Positions 1 through 7,137 of a DNA stretch of 36,955 nucleotides are shown piece after piece; the first letter of the stretch is position 1, and every line of letters begins with the position of its first letter. The stretch covers positions 1 through 36,955 of the forward strand of contig NZ_JAHHPP010000033.1 in NCBI RefSeq assembly GCF_024606265.1. Reading direction: 5' to 3'. The translations under genes were made by a program, and so were the position numbers. Below the pieces are notes generated by a model. It had not been told where the DNA came from, ran no database searches, and saw only the letters and a program-made list of their open reading frames with translations. This DNA comes from Endozoicomonas sp. SESOKO1. Its GTDB lineage: Bacteria > Pseudomonadota > Gammaproteobacteria > Pseudomonadales > Endozoicomonadaceae.

Positions 1-72
1 GGGTCGTGTAGGATTCGAACCTACGACCAATTGGTTAAAAGCCAACTGCTCTACCAACTGAGCTAACGACCC
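1..72 (-). tRNA. tRNA-Lys (anticodon UUU), 3' end cut by the window edge
   Basis: Read on the minus strand, the sequence folds as a standard cloverleaf. It has a GGGTCGT acceptor arm pairing with ACGACCC, a D-arm AGCTCAGTTGGTAGAGC, an anticodon loop CTTTTAA that gives anticodon UUU (lysine), and a T-arm containing GGTTCGAATCC. It closely resembles E. coli tRNA-Lys as remembered. The discriminator base and CCA end would fall just outside position 1, so the gene is cut by one to four bases. It follows queC on the same strand, as in the cpoB-queE-queC-tRNA order of pseudomonads. UUU is not a queuosine-modified anticodon, so the link to queC/queE is positional only. Confidence 0.97.
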
Positions 73-82
73 ATTTTCTGGA

Positions 83-110
83 AGTATACGCGCCGACGTT
101 CGTTTTACAA
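83..110 (-). promoter_or_regulatory. Predicted sigma70 promoter for tRNA-Lys
   Basis: On the minus strand a TTGTAA -35 element (105-110) is followed by a 16-base spacer and a TATACT -10 element (83-88). The -10 ends 10 bases before the first base of the tRNA, a normal distance for a tRNA promoter. The call rests on consensus reading only. Read-through from queC is also possible because no terminator is visible between the two. Confidence 0.55.
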
Positions 111-120
111 GCGGTTTAAG

Positions 121-819
121 TTAGACCGCAACACATTGATAAGGCGTAGGGTCATCAACCCCTGCTTCAAGAAACCCCTTTCGCCGATAATGACAACTGT
201 CACAAACACCGCAGGCAGCCCCATATTCATCAGCCTGATAGCAGGAGACGGTCATGCCATAATCCACTCCTAGCCTTACCCCTTCAGAAATTATTTCAGA
301 CTTGGTTAAATTCAGCAGTGGCGCCCTGATACGAAAAAGATCACCTTCAATAGCAGCCCGTGTGGCAAGATTTGCCATGGTTTCAAATGCCTTCAGGTAC
401 TCCGGGCGACAGTCCGGATAATTCGAGTAATCAACGATATTGGCACCGATGAAAATATCACGAGCCCCCAATACCTCTGCCCAGCCAAGGGCAAGAGAGA
501 GAAAAACCGTATTTCTTGCAGGAACATAAGTGACCGGAATCTGGCGACAGGAATCCTTGAACGGATCGTTGAAATCCGGGACAGCAATGCCATCATCCGT
601 CAGTGCGGAACCGCCTATGCCCGTCAACCCCAGGGTTAAAACCTTGTGTTCACGGACACCCAGGGCCGCAGCCACCCTGCCCGAAGCCTCAAGCTCGGAA
701 CGGTGACGTTGGCCATAGTCAAAACTGACCGAGTAACATTCAAACCCCTGCTCTGAAGCCATCGCCAGAACGGTGGCCGAATCCAGCCCGCCGGATAAAA
801 GGACAACGGCTTTCTTCAT
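121..819 (-). CDS. queC: 7-cyano-7-deazaguanine (preQ0) synthase QueC
   Basis: QueC converts 7-carboxy-7-deazaguanine to preQ0 using ATP and ammonia, in cytoplasmic queuosine biosynthesis. The protein has 232 residues, a normal family length. It has the N-type ATP pyrophosphatase P-loop SGGLDS at residues 9-14. The C-terminal zinc site has the cysteines C193, C203, C206 and C209, arranged CX9CX2CX2C. The ATG at 817-819 is preferred to a GTG nine bases further upstream because an AAAAGG ribosome binding site ends 8 bases before it and the protein then begins [11 protein letters not shown] like its relatives. It follows queE on the same strand after 76 bases, so both steps that make preQ0 from carboxypterin are encoded together. 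Confidence 0.97.
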   Translation of the reverse strand: MKKAVVLLSGGLDSATVLAMASEQGFECYSVSFDYGQRHRSELEASGRVAAALGVREHKVLTLGLTGIGGSALTDDGIAVPDFNDPFKDSCRQIPVTYVPARNTVFLSLALGWAEVLGARDIFIGANIVDYSNYPDCRPEYLKAFETMANLATRAAIEGDLFRIRAPLLNLTKSEIISEGVRLGVDYGMTVSCYQADEYGAACGVCDSCHYRRKGFLEAGVDDPTPYQCVAV

Positions 820-895
820 CAACAACACCTTTTATTAAACGAATATTAACCAAAAACATTAAAGCTGTTGGTGCTGGACACGCAGTCAACAGACT

Positions 896-1534
896 TTAAA
901 CACCCGGCAGATCCCCCCAGATCATCCGGTGCAGCTGTAATTGAAACCTTACAGGAAGCCGGTCTTCAAGGATCCACCCCGCCAGTACCTCAGCCGACAT
1001 TGCACCACTGACTGGAGAAAAAAGCACATCGGAAACCCTGTTCGCCAGGTCATATTGGATTAATTTAGAAACAGACCATTCATAGTCACCACGATCGGCA
1101 ATCACAAATTTCAGCTGGTCTTTATTGTCAAGAAAACCGATATTTTCATATAAATTGCGATGCGATTCTCCCGAAGCCGGAGGCTTCAGATCCATCACCT
1201 TGACCACTCGGGAGTCCACTTTAGAGAGGCTGATAGCGCCACTGGTTTCAAGTGAAACCTCATACCCCTGGTCTGCCAGGCGAGAAAGCAAACCATAACA
1301 TGTTTGCTGGGCCAGAGGCTCGCCACCAGTCACGGTGACATATCTGGGACTATAGGCTGATACCCTGTCCAGGATGGCTTCAATGGATAACAGATCCCCG
1401 CCCTTAAAGGCGTAATCCGTATCACACCAGCGACAACGCAGGGGACAACCCGTCAAGCGCACAAACACCGTAGGTAACCCAGTGGTTCTGGTCTCTCCCT
1501 GTAATGAGTAAAAGATCTCGGTAATTCTTAGCAT
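896..1534 (-). CDS. queE: 7-carboxy-7-deazaguanine synthase QueE (radical SAM)
   Basis: QueE is a radical S-adenosylmethionine enzyme that contracts 6-carboxytetrahydropterin to 7-carboxy-7-deazaguanine, the substrate of QueC. The 212-residue protein carries the iron-sulfur cluster motif CX3CX2C at C30, C34 and C37 (GCPLRCRWCDTDYAF). An N-terminal SLQGE segment precedes it, and the SAM-binding TGGEPL motif follows in the first half. The spacing matches the gammaproteobacterial QueE form. It begins 20 bases after cpoB ends and precedes queC, so it is probably the distal part of the tol-pal-cpoB transcript. The ribosome binding site is weak. The identity is secure from the cysteine motif and the neighbours. 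Confidence 0.96.
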   Translation of the reverse strand: MLRITEIFYSLQGETRTTGLPTVFVRLTGCPLRCRWCDTDYAFKGGDLLSIEAILDRVSAYSPRYVTVTGGEPLAQQTCYGLLSRLADQGYEVSLETSGAISLSKVDSRVVKVMDLKPPASGESHRNLYENIGFLDNKDQLKFVIADRGDYEWSVSKLIQYDLANRVSDVLFSPVSGAMSAEVLAGWILEDRLPVRFQLQLHRMIWGDLPGV

Positions 1535-1554
1535 TCAAGATACCAGCACGGATA

Positions 1555-2427
1555 TCAGGAACCGCCCATTGCTCTCAAATAGGTATCGGAAAGTCTTGCT
1601 GCTGAGCTATCAGGATATCGCTGAATAACCAACTCAAGGATTTTTTTCGCCTCTTGCTGATTTCCGAGCAAGTCGTGCACTCGTCCAAGCTTATAGCTGG
1701 CATCCGGAACTTTTGCGCTTTTTGGAAAGGTATTCAAAATAATCTGGAAGGACTCTTTGGCCGCATCATAATGCCCCTGAGCCATATTGACCTCACCCAG
1801 CCAGTAATGGGCATTGTCGGCATAACGGCCCTCAGGGTAGGTTTTAAGCTGTTCCTGGAGTGCTTTTTTTGCTTCATCAAACTGCTTGGACCGAATATGA
1901 GCAAATGCTGACTGGTAAGCGGCTTCTTCGGCTTTCAACACCGATGGGGCCTTTTTTTCTACCGCCCCTGCTACGGGAGCGTTTGCCATCGGCGGCTTTA
2001 AGTTCGTAACAGAAGCCGGGGCAAGCGCTTTTCCAGCCTGACTGGTCAATCGGGAGATTCGCTCATCAAGATCAAGATATCTGTCCCGACCTTCCTGCTG
2101 CAGTTGCTCAATACGGAAAGCTTGCTCTTCAAGCTGCCCCTGCATTTCCATCATTTCCTGCCGAAGCTGGTCAATGGTATTAAGCAGGTGTGCCGTACCA
2201 TTGTAATCATCATAATCATCATCTGTATCCGGTAAGGATGAAATCGTAACAGGTTCATCTGGGATCTTACTGACAACAGTACGGGATTCAGACGAAAACC
2301 CCATAGGCCTGAGTTCTTCAACCGGAGCTGCCGCCATTGCCACTGAGCTCAGAGCACCAGCAACCAACACTGGAAAACCCAGCATCGCCCTGAAAACCAA
2401 CGTTGGGTTAGTTTTTCCTCTACGCAT
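1555..2427 (-). CDS. cpoB: Cell division coordinator CpoB (YbgF), periplasmic TPR protein
   Basis: CpoB is periplasmic, binds TolA and links peptidoglycan synthesis to outer-membrane constriction at division. The 290-residue protein has a basic start and a hydrophobic signal peptide (about residues 1-33, ending near SVAMAAA). An acidic linker follows, with a DDDYDDYN stretch. Next comes a glutamine/glutamate-rich coiled coil (about 85-130), the part known to trimerise in E. coli. An alanine/proline linker leads to C-terminal TPR-like repeats from about 165 onward, with repeated Y..A......YP patterns. A GGGGG ribosome binding site lies just before the ATG. It follows pal by about 110 bases, in the order known for the tol-pal cluster. 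Confidence 0.95.
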   Translation of the reverse strand: MRRGKTNPTLVFRAMLGFPVLVAGALSSVAMAAAPVEELRPMGFSSESRTVVSKIPDEPVTISSLPDTDDDYDDYNGTAHLLNTIDQLRQEMMEMQGQLEEQAFRIEQLQQEGRDRYLDLDERISRLTSQAGKALAPASVTNLKPPMANAPVAGAVEKKAPSVLKAEEAAYQSAFAHIRSKQFDEAKKALQEQLKTYPEGRYADNAHYWLGEVNMAQGHYDAAKESFQIILNTFPKSAKVPDASYKLGRVHDLLGNQQEAKKILELVIQRYPDSSAARLSDTYLRAMGGS

Positions 2428-2537
2428 TCATCCCCCGACAAAATAATGATACCAGTCGCACTCCGAACGACTTCACCAGTCCGCTTTTCAGCAGACTTTT
2501 ACAGGGAAAGTATCAAGAGAGTGACTGATATTATCGA

Positions 2538-3098
2538 TTACTCAGTAACAATTACTGCGCGACGGTTCAAAGCCCAAGCCGTTTCATTGTGCTCAGGATC
2601 CAGAGGCTTCTCAAAGCCAAAGCTGACCACTTCAACACGGTTAGCTCCTACGCCTTTAGCAACCAGGTAATCTTTCACCGCTATGGCACGACGCTCACCC
2701 AGGGCCAGGTTGTAGGTACGGGTACCGCGCTCATCCGTATGGCCCTGAATAACGATATTTTTCATGTAACCCAGATCAGAAGTCAGGTATGCAGCATGAA
2801 CATCCAGAGCCTTGTAAGCTTCATCACCCAGCCTGGAGCTGTCAAATGGGAAGAAGTAGGTGTTTTTGTCCAGCAGCGCCTGAATTTCTTCCGGAGACTC
2901 ATCAATCCTGCCACTATCAATGACCGCCTGTACGGCAGGATCCAGAACCGGCTGAACTTCAACCAGCACTTCTTCTTCAACAGTAATCACCGGCGGCTGG
3001 GTTTCTGCAGTAGTTGGCTCTTTCTTGGAAGCACACCCTGCCAGCCAGATAGCAGCTACAGCCATAAAAGCTGCTTTAACAACATTGGCAATTTGCAT
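2538..3098 (-). CDS. pal: Peptidoglycan-associated lipoprotein Pal
   Basis: Pal is an outer-membrane lipoprotein whose OmpA-like domain binds peptidoglycan and which TolB and TolA recruit to the division site. With the start at 3098 the protein has 186 residues. The lipoprotein signal ends in the lipobox LAGC, with C22 as the lipidated cysteine. The OmpA domain fills the C-terminal half and has the signature GHTDERGTRTYNLALGERRA. The ATG at 3096-3098 is preceded by TTGGAG with 6 bases of spacing. An in-frame TTG at 3110 lies inside that ribosome binding site and is rejected as the start. The distance to tolB is about 475 bases, far more than in most tol-pal operons, so pal may have its own promoter. 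Confidence 0.97.
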   Translation of the reverse strand: MQIANVVKAAFMAVAAIWLAGCASKKEPTTAETQPPVITVEEEVLVEVQPVLDPAVQAVIDSGRIDESPEEIQALLDKNTYFFPFDSSRLGDEAYKALDVHAAYLTSDLGYMKNIVIQGHTDERGTRTYNLALGERRAIAVKDYLVAKGVGANRVEVVSFGFEKPLDPEHNETAWALNRRAVIVTE

Positions 3099-3573
3099 TT
3101 TCAACTCCAATCATTCTCTACGGGATTTCAAAAATTCGTGCAGTACATTATCAGAACTGAGGTCACCCGACTAGCCCGAATACCAAGGGATGATAAGGTT
3201 TCCTCAGGGAAAGAGCCACCAAAAAAAAGCAGGTTTGAATAGAAGGGAGCAAAAGGGTGACTGCATCATTTTAACCACCCCGGCATATTGAAAAAACGAA
3301 CGAAAGCCGAGTTGGTCTTCGATCATGTCGTATTACACCAGTGGAAAGTACGATAAAGGATAACATCACCCTCCAGCAACCTCCGCCATTGCCTTCACTT
3401 ATTCAGTTCGAGGCTGTTATCAATCAGCCTCCCGGACTTTAGACAGCTCATTCACAAGAGCAGGTTAAACGAGCATAGCAGCAAGTCGGAAAATCGGCAG
3501 GGCAAAAAACGTCTATCTTGTGTCAGCTTAAATCAGCTTAAAAGAGCAATAGAACGGTTACCCTGCCTTAACC
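3099..3573. other. Long tolB-pal intergenic region with a 10-bp tandem repeat
   Basis: About 475 bases separate the tolB stop from the pal start, where related operons have a few tens. No convincing gene is seen. A 31-codon minus-strand frame starting near 3363 has a strong GGAGG but an arginine-rich, uncoding-looking product. A perfect direct repeat TCAGCTTAAA occurs twice back to back at 3523-3532 and 3533-3542. GGCAGGG near 3497 and CCCTGCC near 3562 could pair across about 58 bases. A GATAAT hexamer about 50 bases before pal could be a -10 element but lacks a good -35. A pal promoter or RNA-level control in this region is inference. Confidence 0.5.
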
Positions 3574-4908
3574 CTATCTGAGACTAAGACCTGGCCCCCA
3601 TGCAGGCTCCCGTACATCACCCTCAGCAGAAGGCAATCGCTGCTTCACACGGCCATCGGCAGAGACGATACCCAACTCACCATGCTTGCCACCCTGAACA
3701 GAATAGATGAGCCTGCGACCTCCCGGAGCAATACTGGGAGAATCTTCCAGCTTGGATGACGTCAGTAGCCGCAGTCTATCCGTATCCAGGTCGAGAACAG
3801 CGATGTTGTAGTCAGCAGATCCCTGCCCTTTATGCACCAGGGCAAGCGACTTGCCATCAGGAAATACCTTGGCCCGGGCATTGAACCGCCCTTCAAAGGT
3901 CAGACGGCGGGGCTTACCTTTTGGAATAAATTCACCATCACTTTTACGACTGACCTCCTGCTGATAGATCTGAGGACTCCCACCGCGATTTGAGGTAAAA
4001 ATGATACTGTTCCCATCCGGCATCCAGTCCGGTTCAGTGTCAATGGCATAGTGAATCGATACATTACTGACTTTATTCGTGGCCAGATCAAGAATGTAAA
4101 CGTCCGGATTACCATCTTTGGAAAGCACCATGGCAATGGATTTACCATCCGGCGCCCATACCGGGGAGTTATTAAGCCCTTTAAAGCCGGTCAGCTTTTT
4201 GCGGTTCCCCGTCGCCAGTTCCTGCATGTAGATCGCCGGACGACCCTGCTCAAAGGAAACATAGGTAACCCTGGTTCCATCTGGCGACCAACTGGGCGAT
4301 AAAATAGGCTCACTTGAGCTGAAGACCATCCTGTTGCGCTTACCATCAGCATCGGCATAATTGAGCTGATAATCCGTTCTTTTCGCGTCATGCCGCTGCG
4401 CTGTTACGTATAAAATCCGGGTTGAAAAGTCGCCCTTCAGGCCGGTGATCTTTTCATAGACAGCATCACTGATGCGATGAGCCATCTCCCTAAGCTGGGC
4501 ACTGTTTCCGGTGAACCCTCCCCTGGCAATGCGCTTGCCCCTGATAACATCATAAAGCTGATAGTTCATGGTGTAGGCATTGTCCTTAAGCGCCACCTGT
4601 CCCGTTACCAGGTAAGAAGCCCCAAGCACCTTCCAGTCACGATAATAAACTTCAGACTCACTGGCCGGGAAGCTGAGCATACTGGCTCTTGGCAGTGCCT
4701 TGAACAGACCGCTGAGTTTCAAATCGTTATCTATGATTGCCGCAGGGTCTTCTGGCAACACCTTCTCCCCCCTCCAGCTGAAGGGTGAAACCGCCATGGA
4801 TACCGCTTTGTCATTCCCCCGTGTTACCTCAATAACCAGCTCTGCCTGGGCACTGATCCCCCAAAGCAGACAGTAAAATAAAAAAACAGTTTTAAATAAG
4901 TGCCTCAT
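3574..4908 (-). CDS. tolB: Tol-Pal system periplasmic protein TolB
   Basis: TolB is a periplasmic beta-propeller that binds Pal and is released by energised TolA. The 444-residue protein has a signal peptide ending near ISAQA (about residue 22). The N-terminal TolB domain (about 23-165) follows. The propeller has the repeated blade motifs typical of the family (LSPSWSPDGTRVTYVS, NSPVWAPDGKSIAMVLS, TEPDWMPDGNSIIFTSNRGG). Length matches the family (about 430-440). The ATG overlaps the tolA stop codon as ATGA (4905-4908), which indicates translational coupling. The gene is complete, with no oddities in the frame. Confidence 0.98.
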   Translation of the reverse strand: MRHLFKTVFLFYCLLWGISAQAELVIEVTRGNDKAVSMAVSPFSWRGEKVLPEDPAAIIDNDLKLSGLFKALPRASMLSFPASESEVYYRDWKVLGASYLVTGQVALKDNAYTMNYQLYDVIRGKRIARGGFTGNSAQLREMAHRISDAVYEKITGLKGDFSTRILYVTAQRHDAKRTDYQLNYADADGKRNRMVFSSSEPILSPSWSPDGTRVTYVSFEQGRPAIYMQELATGNRKKLTGFKGLNNSPVWAPDGKSIAMVLSKDGNPDVYILDLATNKVSNVSIHYAIDTEPDWMPDGNSIIFTSNRGGSPQIYQQEVSRKSDGEFIPKGKPRRLTFEGRFNARAKVFPDGKSLALVHKGQGSADYNIAVLDLDTDRLRLLTSSKLEDSPSIAPGGRRLIYSVQGGKHGELGIVSADGRVKQRLPSAEGDVREPAWGPGLSLR

Positions 4909-5768
4909 TTAACCAGATCCTCGGGCCTGAATCGGAAGGTAATTCGTCGGAAGTATTGATCAAAAATTCGTCGATCAAGATTCTTCAACTCTGAAAAGGG
5001 CGACGCCCGGCGTATAGCCTGAATCACTGAGCGATCAAACTCATCATTGCCACTGGATGTCACCATAGTAATATCCAGCACATCACCGAAAGGTGAAAGA
5101 CTGATTCGAATTTCTGCCACCATATGATTGCGTGCACTGGGAGGCCTGTTCCAATACTGAGAGGTCAGGCTTTTAATCAGCGCCGCATATTTTGCTTGCT
5201 GGAGTTGGTCATGCTCAAGCTGTTGGGCAGCTTCCAAAGCCTGCTGCTCCATTGCCATGGCTTGCTGAAGCGCTTGCTGCTCCTGGCGTTTCTGCTCTTT
5301 TTCCTGCTGACGCCTCTCCTGCTCCTGACGCTCCCGGGCCGCTTCTTCCATTTTACGAAGCTCTTCCTGCCGGTTTTCTTCCCGCTTTCTTTCCTCTTCC
5401 CGCTTCAAGGCCAGGGCTTTCTGCCGCTCCCGCTCCTGTCGTTGCTGCTCAGCTTTTTTGCGCTTTGCTTCTGCTATTTTTTTTGCTTCCGCCTGCCTTT
5501 TTGCCTCTTCTCTGCGCTTTTGTTCCACCTGACTCTGTACAGGCTTCCTGACGGTCTGCGGTTTTTCCGCCGGTTCAGGCAATGCGACCAACGCTGCACT
5601 GATTGGCATCGGTGGCATTATTTTAGTACTGGAGTCTTCGCTCCAGCTGACTAAAAGCACACCAAACATAATAAGATGAAGCACCAGGGAGAGGGCTATC
5701 GCAAAACCATAACCTTCTGTCACCCTGGCTAAAAAGGCAGGAAAAGCATTGTTAAACCATCTTTTCAT
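4905..5768 (-). CDS. tolA: Tol-Pal inner-membrane spanning protein TolA
   Basis: TolA bridges the inner membrane TolQR motor to TolB/Pal and the outer membrane. The 287-residue protein has one N-terminal transmembrane helix (about 22-42). Within it are S27 and H31, matching the SX3H motif that contacts TolQ/R in E. coli. A long lysine/glutamate/glutamine/alanine-rich helical segment spans about residues 68-185 (domain II). The C-terminal domain III resembles TonB and contains SPFGDVLDITMVTSSGNDEFDRSV. The protein is shorter than E. coli TolA (421) because domain II is shorter, which is common. It abuts tolR with no gap and overlaps tolB by four bases. Confidence 0.97.
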   Translation of the reverse strand: MKRWFNNAFPAFLARVTEGYGFAIALSLVLHLIMFGVLLVSWSEDSSTKIMPPMPISAALVALPEPAEKPQTVRKPVQSQVEQKRREEAKRQAEAKKIAEAKRKKAEQQRQERERQKALALKREEERKREENRQEELRKMEEAARERQEQERRQQEKEQKRQEQQALQQAMAMEQQALEAAQQLEHDQLQQAKYAALIKSLTSQYWNRPPSARNHMVAEIRISLSPFGDVLDITMVTSSGNDEFDRSVIQAIRRASPFSELKNLDRRIFDQYFRRITFRFRPEDLVK

Positions 5769-6230
5769 CTACCGCTCTTCCATGCCAGCCGCCACAGGAT
5801 CCGTTACCAGCCCGACATGACTGATACCTGAGTTTTGCAGGCCAGCCATTAATTGCACTACTGATCCATAAGCAACGTTGGTGTCTCCTTGAATCAACAC
5901 TTGAATACCGGGTCTGGCACTCACCACCTTACTGACTTTCTCCGTCAGGGCAGGAAGATTAACAGCTTTGTCATGGTCAGATCCGATGTCCATATAATAA
6001 CTGCCATCCGCCTTGATAGAGACAATCAGGACTTCCTTGTCTTCTGGCAGGGCAATATTGTCACTGCTGGTTTTGGGCAGTTCTACTTTCACTCCCTGAG
6101 TCATCATGGGAGCACTGATCATAAAGGCTACCAATAGCACCATCATGATATCGATAAACGGCACCATGTTTATTTCAGACATGGGTTTACGACGATTTCT
6201 TATCTTTGTCCCACTTCTCATCGGTGACAT
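5769..6230 (-). CDS. tolR: Tol-Pal proton-channel subunit TolR
   Basis: TolR belongs to the ExbD/TolR family and forms the proton channel of the Tol motor with TolQ. The 153-residue protein has a short basic N-terminus, a single transmembrane helix (about 22-42) and a periplasmic domain. D27 in MVPFIDIMMVLL is the protonatable aspartate that is essential in this family. An AAGGGA ribosome binding site lies about 10 bases before the ATG. The second ATG three codons later lacks one. The gene lies 15 bases after tolQ and directly abuts tolA. Confidence 0.97.
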   Translation of the reverse strand: MSPMRSGTKIRNRRKPMSEINMVPFIDIMMVLLVAFMISAPMMTQGVKVELPKTSSDNIALPEDKEVLIVSIKADGSYYMDIGSDHDKAVNLPALTEKVSKVVSARPGIQVLIQGDTNVAYGSVVQLMAGLQNSGISHVGLVTDPVAAGMEER

Positions 6231-6245
6231 TGCGGTAAGATCCCT

Positions 6246-6926
6246 TTATGTCCGGCTGTAAACTTTACGATGAAGGATACTGGAAAACTCATCCGCAAAT
6301 GTCTCGTAATTGGACAAAAGGGCTTCAACCCTTGAAGCATAGCGGTTATAGGCAACAACCGCCGGGATAGCGGCAACCAGGCCAACGGCTGTTGTCAGCA
6401 AAGCCTCGGCAATGCCCGGTGCAACCGACGCAAGCGTTGGCTGCTGAACCACTGCCAGCCCTCGAAAAGAGTTCATAATTCCTACCACTGTTCCAAAAAG
6501 ACCAAGATAAGGACAGGTAGAACCAACGCTGGCAAGGAAGGGAAGGTTTGCCTCGAGTCGCTCCTGCTCCCTGGAAATGGCTACCCTCATGGCCCGCTGA
6601 GCACCTTCCATAACCGCATCAGGATCATCAGCCCCCTGGTTTCGAAGACGGGTAAACTCGGTAAAACCGGCTTTAAAGATGTACTCCAACCCTGAGTCAG
6701 GGTGTTCATTTTGCTGTACTTCCTTGTACAGCAGAATGAGATCCATCCCCGACCAGAAACGATCTTCAAAAGCAATCATGGCCTGCTGCGCATTTCTGAG
6801 CAGGGCTCCCCGCTGGATAATCATCATCCATGAAACAACCGATGCCGCTACCAGTGCCAGTAATACCAGCAACACAATCCAGCTGGCGTTGCCAACCAGA
6901 GCCCACAGAGACATGCTTTCTGCCAC
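6246..6926 (-). CDS. tolQ: Tol-Pal motor subunit TolQ
   Basis: TolQ is the ExbB/MotA-type inner-membrane subunit that powers TolA with the proton gradient. The product has about 226 residues. It has an N-terminal transmembrane helix (WIVLLVLLALVAASVVSWMM) and two later helices within GSTCPYLGLFGTVVGIMNSF and AEALLTTAVGLVAAIPAVVAYNRY, the typical three-helix layout. The start is taken as GTG at 6924-6926, because GAGAGG ends 6 bases upstream. A TTG six bases further up sits against that site and is less likely. TolQ usually follows ybgC. Here its upstream neighbour is a sensor kinase 211 bases away and ybgC is absent. Confidence 0.97.
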   Translation of the reverse strand: MAESMSLWALVGNASWIVLLVLLALVAASVVSWMMIIQRGALLRNAQQAMIAFEDRFWSGMDLILLYKEVQQNEHPDSGLEYIFKAGFTEFTRLRNQGADDPDAVMEGAQRAMRVAISREQERLEANLPFLASVGSTCPYLGLFGTVVGIMNSFRGLAVVQQPTLASVAPGIAEALLTTAVGLVAAIPAVVAYNRYASRVEALLSNYETFADEFSSILHRKVYSRT

Positions 6927-6970
6927 CGACAACCTCTCTATCCATCAATTATGAAGTTGAAAATAGACTG

Positions 6971-6979
6971 ATCATAACA
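6971..6979 (-). promoter_or_regulatory. Candidate extended -10 promoter for the tol-pal operon
   Basis: On the minus strand TGTTATGAT matches the extended -10 consensus TGnTATAAT with one mismatch. It lies about 45 bases upstream of the tolQ GTG codon. No good -35 hexamer is seen at the expected distance, which extended -10 promoters can tolerate. A separate promoter here makes sense because the usual upstream gene, ybgC, is replaced. Consensus reading only. Confidence 0.4.
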
Positions 6980-7137
6980 CCAAAAACCAGTATGGGGATC
7001 AGAACCACTTGATAATGGTGAATAACTGATGAATAGCATGCCGGAGAGAGAGATCAAATCAGATTTACAGATACCCTACAGAAACCAGGCTGCGCAGGCA
7101 GTATTGGCAATGCTGCTTTTGCCCGGTTTAACGGAGA

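Noticed and set aside
3270-3365. 31-codon minus-strand frame in the tolB-pal gap with a strong GGAGG
   Set aside because: The product is arginine-rich and low in acidic residues, as in random frames; kept only as a note on the intergenic region.
5124-5654. Leucine/phenylalanine-rich plus-strand frame that looks like a membrane protein
   Set aside because: It is antisense to the Lys/Glu/Gln-rich TolA helix, whose reverse complement naturally reads as Leu/Phe/Pro codons.
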